64,000 bases of DNA from Mariniradius saccharolyticus AK6. GTDB taxonomy: Bacteria > Bacteroidota > Bacteroidia > Cytophagales > Cyclobacteriaceae. The stretch covers positions 62,001-126,000 of the forward strand of contig NZ_AMZY02000014.1 in the NCBI RefSeq assembly GCF_000330725.2. The letters are read 5' to 3'. The position numbers and the translations under genes are program-made. This document shows positions 56,186 through 63,771 of this stretch, in pieces; position 1 is the stretch's first letter, and the number at the start of each line of letters is the position of its first letter. The notes beneath the pieces are model-generated. The model did not search any database, was not told the DNA's origin, and worked only from the letters and a program-made list of their open reading frames with translations.

Positions 56186-56968
56186 TCAAAATGGAAGCTC
56201 ATCATCCTCGATTTTTGTTTGCGTGTTATTTGTCCGACGAAATTGTAACTGGTCTTGGTTTGATAATATCCAATCTTCACCTTTTTGCGTCAGCCTACAA
56301 GCAATATACTCTTGGCCATTGTTCCAATGTTCAATTTCTTTAAATGTTTCAATCATGCCATTTTTGGAAAGTGTTCTTATTCCAACACTTGTTGCAATGT
56401 CAGTATAGCCAGCCTTATTCATTTCATTTCTTAGTCCAAAAATTGAAGTACTGTCTTCCGACGACACTTGATTTTCCATTATCAATATCAATAAAGCAAT
56501 TTCGTGCCCTTTCAATCCTTCAGTTTCAATTACAGGTGTAGCATTTAATTGCCGAACTGTTTTTGATTTTGTTTGAAACGCCTTTATTTTCCGCGTAATC
56601 GTATCACCCAAAGTTATGAAGTCGCTTGTCGAACCTGTGTTGTAGGTAATTACATGCCTATGTTGAATGTCAAAAGGAAACTTACCTTGTCGTTCGTCTG
56701 AGCAAACCATAACAACGTCCTTGTTGCATGCGAAAGCAAAACCTAGTTCATACCAAACGTTCGGATTATCCGTAGTAATTTCCGCAAAGCAAATTGCACT
56801 CTCTGAAATTCCTTTCTCAATATCGTCGATTGGAATTCTAACGCTTAAATCTTTGTCGATGCGATATGCTTCAAATCCAGCATTAAGAATTGCAGGCTCA
56901 AAAATGTCGACAAATCGTTTATCAAATTTGCCTTTGTCAAAAGGTTGAATTACAAAACATTTTTCCAT
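56186..56968 (-). CDS. NDT/TIR-like nucleotide-binding protein with winged helix
   Basis: A 260-residue protein. The N-terminal 110 residues have the pattern of nucleoside 2-deoxyribosyltransferase/TIR-like folds: MEKCFVIQPFDKGKF, FEPAILNAGFEAYRID, SAICFAEITTDNPN and VWYELGFAFACNKDVVMV, with E74 at the place of the catalytic Glu. The C-terminal part (about 155-245) looks like a winged helix (LRNEMNKAGYTDIATSVGIR, CRLTQKGEDWIL). Proteins with this N-terminus occur in bacterial immune signalling, where they sense or cleave nucleotides. It lies downstream of the HATPase protein gene on the same strand. Confidence 0.6.
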   Translation of the reverse strand: MEKCFVIQPFDKGKFDKRFVDIFEPAILNAGFEAYRIDKDLSVRIPIDDIEKGISESAICFAEITTDNPNVWYELGFAFACNKDVVMVCSDERQGKFPFDIQHRHVITYNTGSTSDFITLGDTITRKIKAFQTKSKTVRQLNATPVIETEGLKGHEIALLILIMENQVSSEDSTSIFGLRNEMNKAGYTDIATSVGIRTLSKNGMIETFKEIEHWNNGQEYIACRLTQKGEDWILSNQDQLQFRRTNNTQTKIEDDELPF

Positions 56969-57310
56969 TCTCTGAGTGTTAGTTTACGATTTGTAAGGTG
57001 TTTTTCAAGATTGCCGATACTAAAACAATAAAAAAAGCCAATAGGGATTCTCCGCCTACGTTTTTATGCCCCCTGTAAATTCAAGAAATTAAGTTCAGGG
57101 TTTTAACACCAATAACCAAATTCCGGATGCAATGAGTCACTTGAACTGCGCCAGATAGGTTGCAGGGCTATACCGAGGTCTAGTACTGCTAATGAGGATA
57201 ACGCATCTCTTGTTCCTGTTGCCTCAAAAATCCGGCACCTCGCTAAAAAACAGCTACTTCCTTGATTCAAAGGAAAGCTGCGCGACGGTTTCCCGTCTGG
57301 TGTGCAGTGT
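56969..57310. other. Interval between the NDT/TIR-like and HATPase genes
   Basis: No gene is firmly supported in these 342 bases. A 72-codon minus-strand frame (57321-57103) starts ATGATGAATAA across the stop of the HATPase gene, which could allow coupling, but its Ser/Cys/Pro-rich composition is unlike real proteins. The region contains short inverted repeats and may fold as RNA; no recognised RNA family. Confidence 0.35.
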
Positions 57311-58582
57311 TTATTCATCATCTTTTTCCTGTGTCAATCTTTGACCAATTGCCTTGTCAAGTAGGCCATGAATTAGTTGTTCCATCCCTACGTTCCTAAT
57401 TCGTGAAGTAAATGTCAAGGCTCCTAATTCTATAAATAACTTACCCATTACTTCATCTGCAAAGCTGCTAGAAATTACAGGGACACCTTCCCAATCTGCT
57501 ACTAATGGATAGGTTGGTTGAGCATCTAGGAGATTCTTCAACTTTGTCCTGATTTGAAGTCCAGATTTACGGGTGCCAAAACCAGTAGTTTCCTCCTTCA
57601 TTTTTAAAATCAAGCAATCCTTGTCCTCCATTTCATATTGCATTTCAACAATGTCAACTGGAATGTATTTAATACCTGTGCCAAAATCTAGCGCATCTGA
57701 TACTTTAAAATCATTTGTGATTTTGATTTGGCCACAAACAACAGTGCCTTGATAATGGCCATTAAAAAGTGGTTTCCGTAATGTTTGCTCATTAGTAACT
57801 ACGAATCGTCCAGCTCCGCTAGTAATATCAAAAGAGCCGCCTGTTAATGTCGTAACTTTCAATGAACCTGCAAGACCGTTTCCTTGTCCAAACTTAGGGT
57901 TACGTGTTACACCTGCCTTAATCGCTTCACCGATGGCCTGGATATCCGTCCTTAACGTTGGAAATCCCTCCTGCATTGATTTAAGAATCCCTCTTCCCGA
58001 ATCTGCCACAGCAAATGCGATTGTTTGGTCTTTTGGATATGTACTTGCTTGAACTATGCCTCCATGTTTGGATTCTGAATGATTCAGAACATTGTCAGTT
58101 ATTTCGTTTATAGACCATTCAAGACCAGAAATTATATCGCGGGGAATAGCCATACTTCGCAAAACGACATCCATGAAATCATCAACGACTGCTTTTTGTT
58201 GTTCCGCATTTTCGAATCTGCGGGTTACTAAATGTCGGTCATGTATTGACTCAGACTTTTCAAACTGCTCTGGTGAGAGAAAATGAGCCCAGTTTACACT
58301 TCGGAAAAGTTTCCTTGTATTGTCATTATTCGGAAGCTTCACATAAATTTTCACCCCCTTGTCTCTGGCTAAGTCTAGGCTTGTAATTATTGGTAAAACG
58401 CCACTTGGATAGGCTCTTTCAACTCGTTCAAGATCAATTGTTAAATTAGATTTCCCTGATGAATAAAACCTTTCGAGAGCAGTACAAAAGTCTTTTATAT
58501 TAAAGGCATTAAGTTTACCACTTAATTGGATCGTTGAATCCCTATCTCTGTAATATGTTGTCCTAAAGTGTTTGAAGCTCAT
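57311..58582 (-). CDS. STAS-HATPase-DUF4325 signalling protein
   Basis: A 423-residue protein; ATG at 58582 removes a Cys-rich spurious extension. The N-terminal 110 residues resemble a STAS-like domain (IQLSGKLNAF, LTIDLERVERAYPSGVLPII). The middle is a GHKL-type ATPase domain with N-box E160...N164 (INEITDNVLNH), G1 ADSGRG (D194) and G2 FGQGNGLAGS. The C-terminal 80 residues match DUF4325/STAS-like (FGTRKSGLQIRTKL, GVPVISSSFADEVMGKLF). There is no kinase-type His, so it is more like an anti-sigma/anti-anti-sigma switch in one chain. Its partner is probably the NDT/TIR-like protein. Confidence 0.7.
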   Translation of the reverse strand: MSFKHFRTTYYRDRDSTIQLSGKLNAFNIKDFCTALERFYSSGKSNLTIDLERVERAYPSGVLPIITSLDLARDKGVKIYVKLPNNDNTRKLFRSVNWAHFLSPEQFEKSESIHDRHLVTRRFENAEQQKAVVDDFMDVVLRSMAIPRDIISGLEWSINEITDNVLNHSESKHGGIVQASTYPKDQTIAFAVADSGRGILKSMQEGFPTLRTDIQAIGEAIKAGVTRNPKFGQGNGLAGSLKVTTLTGGSFDITSGAGRFVVTNEQTLRKPLFNGHYQGTVVCGQIKITNDFKVSDALDFGTGIKYIPVDIVEMQYEMEDKDCLILKMKEETTGFGTRKSGLQIRTKLKNLLDAQPTYPLVADWEGVPVISSSFADEVMGKLFIELGALTFTSRIRNVGMEQLIHGLLDKAIGQRLTQEKDDE

Positions 58583-59046
58583 TTTTAATATTGCACAAAC
58601 ATGTATACACCCAAAGCAAACCCTTCCATATAACTCCAAATTACCATGTATAATCCAATGTATATCTTACTTTTCCTTGTCCCCACCTAAAACAGGCTCA
58701 GGGATTGATCCTTAATCGGAACCTGGATTTGCTATTTCGTCAAGATCAAAGGATTCCTAGATACGACAGCCCAAAAACTGCCACCTTCTTATTTCGCTAA
58801 AATAATCGTTTACCGAATTCCGCGCTATACCGTGTTTAGGGTATTTTTTAGGGAATTTGATAAAAACATTTAATCGGACACATTAAAAAACCCTTTCCCT
58901 TGGCCTCTGTCGCCACAGTCCACTCTTTTCTCTCGCATCTTTCCTCTTGATTCTTGTTTCTTGCCTCTCGCATCTCGTCTCTCGCCTTCATCCCTTCCCG
59001 GTTTTTGGTGAAAACCCAAATCCATCCTCATCCTTTCCGCTCCCAA
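58583..59046. other. Gene-less interval before the REP-like repeats
   Basis: Apart from the 115-bp direct repeat at 58826-58940 and the C/T-rich tail to about 58990, nothing coding is seen. A short AT-rich stretch (58583-58680) carries the probable promoter of the HATPase gene, without a perfect TAnnTTTG box. Confidence 0.5.
58826..58940 (+). repeat. Long direct repeat, left copy
   Basis: Begins TATACCGTGTTTAGGGTATT, contains GGGAATTTGATAAAAACATT and CGCCACAGTCCACTCTTTTC and ends in TCTCGCATC. It matches 60693-60800 with a few substitutions and one gap of about seven bases. The two copies, 1,867 bases apart, bracket the ORF6N/PLD gene and REP-like elements. Confidence 0.85.
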
Positions 59047-59174
59047 AAATCCTAAACGACGCTTCCTTCTTTTTCCCCGGGTTGCGGTGCAAAAGGTATA
59101 TCATGAAAAAAGGAATTGCCGAAGCACCTTACCCGGGGCTATTGAGAGTTCCACCCGCTTCGGGGTGGATTCCT
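59047..59174. repeat. REP-like element, family B copy 1
   Basis: About 125 bases matching 59422-59553. Shared core AAGCACCTTACCCGGGGCTA and a hairpin CCACCCGCTTCGGGGTGG at the end. No protein-coding signal. Confidence 0.75.
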
Positions 59175-59228
59175 GATATTCTTTCATATGCTTGGCGAGA
59201 ACGGGCAGTATTATTTCTATACCTGAAT

Positions 59229-59315
59229 CTGCACAAAGTACTTCCTTAGATCGCGCGGGGGAATGAAAGTCCGCCGGGCCGGCCAGGGCCTTGTGCGCTG
59301 ATAGGATCGGACTTT
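59229..59315. repeat. REP-like element, family C copy 1
   Basis: Runs from TGCACAAAGTACTTCC through AAAGTCCGCCGGGCCGGCCA to CGGACTTTCTTG. AAAGTCCG and CGGACTTT are inverted ends around a G/C-rich core. It matches 62110-62191 with scattered changes. Confidence 0.75.
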
Positions 59316-59328
59316 CTTGTCTTTTTTG

Positions 59329-59358
59329 GTTACTTTTTTTGACAAGAAAAAAAGTAAC
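59329..59358. repeat. Perfect 12-bp hairpin
   Basis: GTTACTTTTTTT and AAAAAAAGTAAC pair perfectly around GACAAG. It directly follows the family C element and may be part of the same composite repeat. Confidence 0.7.
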
Positions 59359-59421
59359 AGGGGAAAAAGGATCAAGGTTCATTTATAGCCTTGCTGGCCG
59401 TCAAAACAATCCCTCCCCAAA

Positions 59422-59553
59422 AAATCCAAAACGACAATACCTTCTTTTTCAACGGGTTGCGGCGCATAAGGTATACCGGGAAGAAAGGAATTGTCGAAGC
59501 ACCTTACCCGGGGCTATTGATATTCCACCCACTCCGGGGTGGTTTCTTTCCTG
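59422..59553. repeat. REP-like element, family B copy 2
   Basis: Matches 59047-59174: CCTTCTTTTTC, GGGTTGCGGCGCATAAGGTA, AAGCACCTTACCCGGGGCTA and the terminal hairpin CCACCCACTCCGGGGTGG. Both copies point the same way. Confidence 0.75.
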
Positions 59554-59688
59554 TTGTTTGTGTCCGCACAGGCCAAGCTGATGCGCCGCTAGGATTGTCA
59601 GTGGCTTCTTAGCATTCTCAGCCCCTCTACGATCTTTGGAGTACCAAATAGTTGCTGAATGGGATGTGGGTTTGGACTTTTCAGTCAC

Positions 59689-60567
59689 TCAATTCTCCAC
59701 GCCATTTTTCAATTTCATCAAGACCTCACTTACCAAGGAATCCATCTTTGAAAACGCAAACCACTTTTTTCCGAGGTCTTTGAGCGAGGCACCAATATGG
59801 TACAGTTCGCTCTGATCGATAATCAGGAATCGGTCGTGGGCCTCCGCAAACGCCTGAATGTTGATTTCCGGATATTGACTGTTGTACTTCTGAACGTCCT
59901 GCAAGAATTGTTTACCAATATGTTTGGTGTAAATGGTGGCAGTGACGTTTTTCGGACGCTTTGAAAGCAGGTTCAAGACAGATTCGTCCACATAGTTGTC
60001 CATAAGGATGATGTCATTTTTTGCCTTTTTGATGATATCTGCCACAAACACATAGGCATCAAAAATTTGTCCATCGAAAAAGATGCCATGTTGGGGCTCA
60101 GGCTTGCCAGCTTCCAAGGCTTTGAAAATCTGCTCCAGCTTCTCGTCTGTTTTGAGTTGTTTTAGTTCTACTTGGTCAAGGCGCTGAAAAATTGAGGCGT
60201 TGTTTTGCAAAAACTTGCGCATAGCGACAAAGGCCCGTGCAATCGCCACACTCACTTCATCAGCTTTTTCGCTTTTAATCACACCTGAAACAGCTGCGAC
60301 ACCTTGCTCTGTAAATACCAAAGGCGAACTTCCTCCAAGGCTTTGTTTGGAAGGTATCGCATTTTGCGATACCAAGTACACCACCTCCTTTTCGTCCAAA
60401 GAAAACACGAAGTCATCCGGAAAACGGTTGGGGTTTCTTTTAACTTGCTCACGTAGCCTAATCGGTTTTACATTGTAGAAAGACGCCAAATCTTTGTCGA
60501 GCATAACCTGAACACCCCTAACAGTAAAGATTCGATTTTGAATTTTTTCCAACGAGATCAATTCCAT
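59689..60567 (-). CDS. ORF6N domain protein with PLD-like C-terminus
   Basis: A 292-residue protein. The first 95 residues are an ORF6N/KilA-N-like domain (IFTVRGVQVMLDKDLASFY, RFPDDFVFSL, PLVFTEQGVAAVSGV), found in phage and mobile-element regulators. A coiled linker follows, then a phospholipase-D-like half (about 160-280) with H244-D-R246...D251 in AEAHDRFLIID and YHIGASLKDLG. Only one HxK-like motif is present and Lys is replaced by Arg. It may be a DNA-binding effector or antirepressor; role unknown. It lies between the long direct repeats. Confidence 0.78.
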   Translation of the reverse strand: MELISLEKIQNRIFTVRGVQVMLDKDLASFYNVKPIRLREQVKRNPNRFPDDFVFSLDEKEVVYLVSQNAIPSKQSLGGSSPLVFTEQGVAAVSGVIKSEKADEVSVAIARAFVAMRKFLQNNASIFQRLDQVELKQLKTDEKLEQIFKALEAGKPEPQHGIFFDGQIFDAYVFVADIIKKAKNDIILMDNYVDESVLNLLSKRPKNVTATIYTKHIGKQFLQDVQKYNSQYPEINIQAFAEAHDRFLIIDQSELYHIGASLKDLGKKWFAFSKMDSLVSEVLMKLKNGVEN

Positions 60568-60692
60568 TTAATCTTGGATTTAAGGCAGAAACTCCCTCCG
60601 ACGGACAGTTCTTGTTTTTTGATGGAACAAGAAAATACCAATTGAATAAAGCATCTAATTTTACTAATTTAGTCCATTCGATAAAACAGTCA

Positions 60693-60800
60693 TATACCGT
60701 GTTTAAGGTATTTTTTGGGGAATTTGATAAAAACATTTAATCGGACTCATTAAAAAACCGTTGGCCTCTATCGCCACAGTCCACTCTTTTCTCTCGCATC
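60693..60800 (+). repeat. Long direct repeat, right copy
   Basis: Matches 58826-58940 in the same orientation; differs by a few bases and lacks about seven bases in the CCCTTTCCCTTGG part. Confidence 0.85.
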
Positions 60801-60893
60801 CCGCCTCTCGCATCTTTCCTCTCGCATCTTTCCTCTTGCTTCTTGCCTCTTGCTTCTTGCTTCTTGCTTCTTGCTTCTTGCAACTCGCCTCTG
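60783..60893 (+). repeat. C/T-rich degenerate microsatellite
   Basis: Units TCTCGCATC, TTTCCTCTCGCATC and tandem CTTGCTTCTTGCTTCTTG make one strand almost purine-free over 110 bases. A shorter relative follows the left long repeat (58925-58990). Confidence 0.75.
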
Positions 60894-61003
60894 ACCTTAC
60901 CCACCTACCCTTAAGCTACCCCAGTCCCGTTCCAAAGCCGTAGCAGTCTAGACCATGTCCCGGTGCTCATCGGACACTGACCCGACCCCCACCCGATCCT
61001 TGA

Positions 61004-61054
61004 CCAGTCCATCTCCAGTCCAAGTCCAGTCTAAATCCAGTCCAACTCCAGTAG
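61004..61054 (+). repeat. 11-bp tandem repeat
   Basis: Four and a half copies of CCAGTCCANNT: CCAGTCCATCT, CCAGTCCAAGT, CCAGTCTAAAT, CCAGTCCAACT and CCAGTAG. Confidence 0.85.
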
Positions 61055-61343
61055 GGCATTGTACTTTCACTGTACAAATACTGTCCGAAAGCTTTGCGAA
61101 AAAGTGCGTGAAGGAACTGCCTGCAATACGATCTTTCCAAAAAAGTACGGCGATCAAACATGAGTGACAGGCCACACTTACCGCCCTCAAAAACGGCGAA
61201 TATTTCCTTCCGACCTACCGCTTTCCTCCAGTCTGTACCAAGGGATTTCTGAAGACAGCGTTTATGAAGATAAATTTAATTCATCGATTTTTGAAAATCA
61301 ACTAATTCATAGTAATTTTAGGTTCACCCTTAATCATACCGCT

Positions 61344-62000
61344 ATGGCAACTGTAACTGATTCACCCTCAGGCAATCTGAGTGGTAAAATGGGACGCATC
61401 GTGTACTACGAAATCGACGGCAAAAATTACGCACGCCAAGCCCCCCACGCCCGCACCAAAGCCCAAAAAGAAGCTGTATCCGAGCTTTCCAAACTCAACC
61501 AAAGCAAGATGCGCCTCGCGCAAAAGTACCTCAAGCCCTTGAAGAAAGTCATCCAATTCGGATACCAAGAATTGGCCACCGGTGCCCGCAGGCCCTTTCA
61601 TGCCTGTCTTTCCCAAACCCTAAATCAGGCTTTCGAAGCCGATGGCCGCGCCCACAAACTCTCCCCCGCGTTGCTGAAGGTAAGCAGCGGTTCACTCATG
61701 CCTCCCTTCGAAGCAAAAGCGACACGCGTAGAGGATGGAATCTTGCTCACATGGACCGAACACTCCTGGGTTGGAAATGCCAAGCCTTGGGACCGGGCCT
61801 TTGTGGTCATCCACCACCCGGAAGATGAATTTTGCGATTGGGTTTCCTACGGCAAATCGAGGGAAGAAGGAAAGATGCTTTTCCCACTTCCCGAATCCCA
61901 AAGAAGCAGAACTTGGCATGTCTACCTGGCCTTCAGTCGGGAAAACTCCCGTACCAAGAAAACCCAATTGTCCGATTCTGTCTACCTCGGTCGGGTGTAG
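61344..62000 (+). CDS. DUF6266 family protein
   Basis: A 218-residue protein; ATG at 61344 matches the family start, with SPSGNLSGKMGRIVYYEIDG, YARQAPHARTKAQKEA and a long basic helix. The C-terminal 100 residues are beta-rich (ILLTWTEHSW, TWHVYLAFSR). DUF6266 proteins occur in Bacteroidota, often in repeat- or phage-like neighbourhoods; function unknown. No partner gene is adjacent. Confidence 0.8.
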   Translation: MATVTDSPSGNLSGKMGRIVYYEIDGKNYARQAPHARTKAQKEAVSELSKLNQSKMRLAQKYLKPLKKVIQFGYQELATGARRPFHACLSQTLNQAFEADGRAHKLSPALLKVSSGSLMPPFEAKATRVEDGILLTWTEHSWVGNAKPWDRAFVVIHHPEDEFCDWVSYGKSREEGKMLFPLPESQRSRTWHVYLAFSRENSRTKKTQLSDSVYLGRV

Positions 62001-62039
62001 CCGGGAGGGTGTTCCTGTCGATGTAACTATGCATTGGTC

Positions 62040-62101
62040 TTTGTCGCCACAGCGAAGGGCTACACCCTTCGCTTGGTGATGCCGCCCCTTTGGGGCTCAG
62101 T
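62040..62101. repeat. Short palindromic repeats after the DUF6266 gene
   Basis: CGAAGGGCTACACCCTTCG and GCCCCTTTGGGGC are small hairpins next to the family C element, in the style of dispersed REP sequences. Confidence 0.5.
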
Positions 62102-62109
62102 GATCTTGA

Positions 62110-62191
62110 TCTGCACAAAGTACTTGGTTAAATCGCGGGAGGGAACGAAAGTCCGCCGGGCCGGCCAGCGCGCCGATAGGATCGGACTTTA
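62110..62191. repeat. REP-like element, family C copy 2
   Basis: Matches 59229-59315: TGCACAAAGTACTTGG, then AAAGTCCGCCGGGCCGGCCA, a short GC stretch and CGGACTTT. The inverted ends AAAGTCCG/CGGACTTT lie at 62138-62145 and 62183-62190. Confidence 0.75.
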
Positions 62192-62311
62192 TGATCGGTC
62201 CAAAAAACAGGTGTAACATCGGGCTGGATGATGGAAGAGATGTCCATGGTGCTTCAGGTATTTTTCTTAACCTCAAGGAGATGTTATAAAACCTGCATGG
62301 ATGCATCATCA

Positions 62312-62342
62312 AAAAGGCTATCCCACCTCAGGATAGCCTTTT
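62312..62342 (-). terminator. Terminator of the membrane protein gene
   Basis: AAAAGGCTATCC and GGATAGCCTTTT form a perfect 12-bp stem with a T-run on both strands. Confidence 0.85.
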
Positions 62343-62367
62343 AAATTCAATTCGAATGAAATGCCTT

Positions 62368-63588
62368 TTAGAGTACAGATTCACTCTGTCCAACTTCAAT
62401 ATTCGAAGGAGCCTTTCCAGTAAATCTCCATCTATAGTGCAACACAAAATAGACCGCATTCATGGCCAAGCTGACCAATGCCATCGCCATTACCAGGCCT
62501 TCTGACCTTGGCATCGGGATTACAAAGGTCAATCCAAGACTGTTGTCTGCAAAGGCTTTGAAGCTAAACAAGTACATCATATATATCGCCAAAGTAAATG
62601 CCCTAGCCTGTAGATAGGTGCCTTTCTTGATCCATATCGCGGCAACTGTCGGTGCCAACAGCACGATAAATGAAAATGCGACCGTATTTGGGAAATTGAT
62701 ATACACGAAGGTGATGTTCCAAATATCATAGGCCAAGATCCAAAATGTGGTCATACCCGGCCAAAGCATATCATGTGGCTTTTGCTCGTCTCTCTTGACC
62801 CCCTTCCACCTTGAAATAGTTATCATACAAAGCACGCCTGCGATCCCGTTGATCAAGTTAGGCAAATCGGGTTGTGAAAAATCCTGCAAGACCGCTTCTG
62901 CAATATTGATAGCCAAAATCAGCATAACGACGAATTTTGCCCATGTTTTTCCGTCGATATTGTGGAACCTGAAGATCATGGTAAACACACTGCCCGCTAC
63001 CGCAGAGTACAGTTTGATCCATCTAAACCAACCATCAAATCCGGCTTTCATCCAATGAGGGATCAACGCAATCGGGAGGATGAAATAGAGCAAGTAGGAG
63101 ACCCCTTTGTAGTACCTCGACAGTTCATTTCCAACCATCAGGACGACAAACAAAAACACCAGATGCATCCATGACCAAAAGGGTTTGCTCTTTCGGATTT
63201 CTACGTCAGTGATACCATCTACATGTTTGAACTCGTACCGTGTGTCATCGATGTAAGTGATGGTTCTGTCGGACAATTCACCTATGGGGCCTGAAGCTTC
63301 TCCCGAGAGGACGATGTTTTCGCCCTCCATCGTCCAATTGAAGGTTTGTTTTAGCTTACTGACCGTCAAACTTTTCTCCACGTCGACAGTCCCGTCTTCT
63401 TTGAATTGGAAATCATAGACCAAACCACTCCCTTGGCTATCCACCATGGATCCCTCCAAGGTGCCTATCCAACGCCCGTGATCTCCGGGCAGTCCCTGCG
63501 CAAATACTTTGTCTAGGGTGCCCATGAATGCAATCAGTGCAACAAATAATACTTGGAACACTCTTCTACTGGAGAATGAATTTTTCAT
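62368..63588 (-). CDS. Membrane protein with exported lipocalin-like N-terminus
   Basis: A 406-residue protein: an N-terminal hydrophobic signal (about 1-30), an extracytoplasmic beta-rich part (about 35-135: GRWIGTLEGSMVDSQGSG, FNWTMEGENIVLSGEASG) and about eight membrane helices (140-390). The membrane part, with WAKFVVMLILAINIAEAVLQ and ILAYDIWNITFVYINFPN, resembles DUF5692; this is a tentative match from memory. Function unknown. Confidence 0.65.
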   Translation of the reverse strand: MKNSFSSRRVFQVLFVALIAFMGTLDKVFAQGLPGDHGRWIGTLEGSMVDSQGSGLVYDFQFKEDGTVDVEKSLTVSKLKQTFNWTMEGENIVLSGEASGPIGELSDRTITYIDDTRYEFKHVDGITDVEIRKSKPFWSWMHLVFLFVVLMVGNELSRYYKGVSYLLYFILPIALIPHWMKAGFDGWFRWIKLYSAVAGSVFTMIFRFHNIDGKTWAKFVVMLILAINIAEAVLQDFSQPDLPNLINGIAGVLCMITISRWKGVKRDEQKPHDMLWPGMTTFWILAYDIWNITFVYINFPNTVAFSFIVLLAPTVAAIWIKKGTYLQARAFTLAIYMMYLFSFKAFADNSLGLTFVIPMPRSEGLVMAMALVSLAMNAVYFVLHYRWRFTGKAPSNIEVGQSESVL

Positions 63589-63734
63589 AATAAAGTAATT
63601 AGTTGATGGTTTTTATTGTTTGTGATTTATTCAATCCGGTCAATTCGTTCTTTGGGAAGATGTCTTTTGAAAAAGTACTCATACTAAACAAAACCCAAGC
63701 TTTGTCCTCCTTAGTAAAGTAGACGCCAAAAAAA

Positions 63735-63763
63735 AAGAAGCAGGATTTTAAGTCCTGCTTCTT
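63735..63763 (-). terminator. Terminator of the baeRF-like gene
   Basis: AAGAAGCAGGA and TCCTGCTTCTT form an 11-bp stem followed by T residues on the minus strand, just after the stop at 63772. Confidence 0.8.
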
Positions 63764-63771
63764 CATTCCAA

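Larger units (their letters stand above)
60568..61343. other. Repeat-rich interval without a supported gene
   Basis: Contains a TTCTTGTT/AACAAGAA inverted repeat (60610-60634) in the ORF6N gene's upstream region, the right long direct repeat, a C/T microsatellite and an 11-bp tandem repeat. From 61060 to 61343 is unique sequence, probably the leader of the DUF6266 gene; an in-frame upstream extension of that gene there lacks family similarity. Confidence 0.5.

Noticed and set aside
57103-57321. 72-codon frame after the HATPase gene as a third protein of the pair
   Set aside because: The start overlap is suggestive but composition is Ser/Cys/Pro-rich and lacks any domain-like pattern; kept only as an uncertain element.
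58826-60800. Complete insertion sequence between the long repeats
   Set aside because: The enclosed gene is ORF6N/PLD-like, not a transposase, and the repeats are direct without inverted ends.
60783-61054. Possible CRISPR array in the repeated region
   Set aside because: Units are 9-14 or 11 bases with no unique spacers of constant length, so they are microsatellites.
61164-61343. Upstream extension of the DUF6266 protein
   Set aside because: The added 60 residues lack the family pattern; the ATG at 61344 gives the expected N-terminus.
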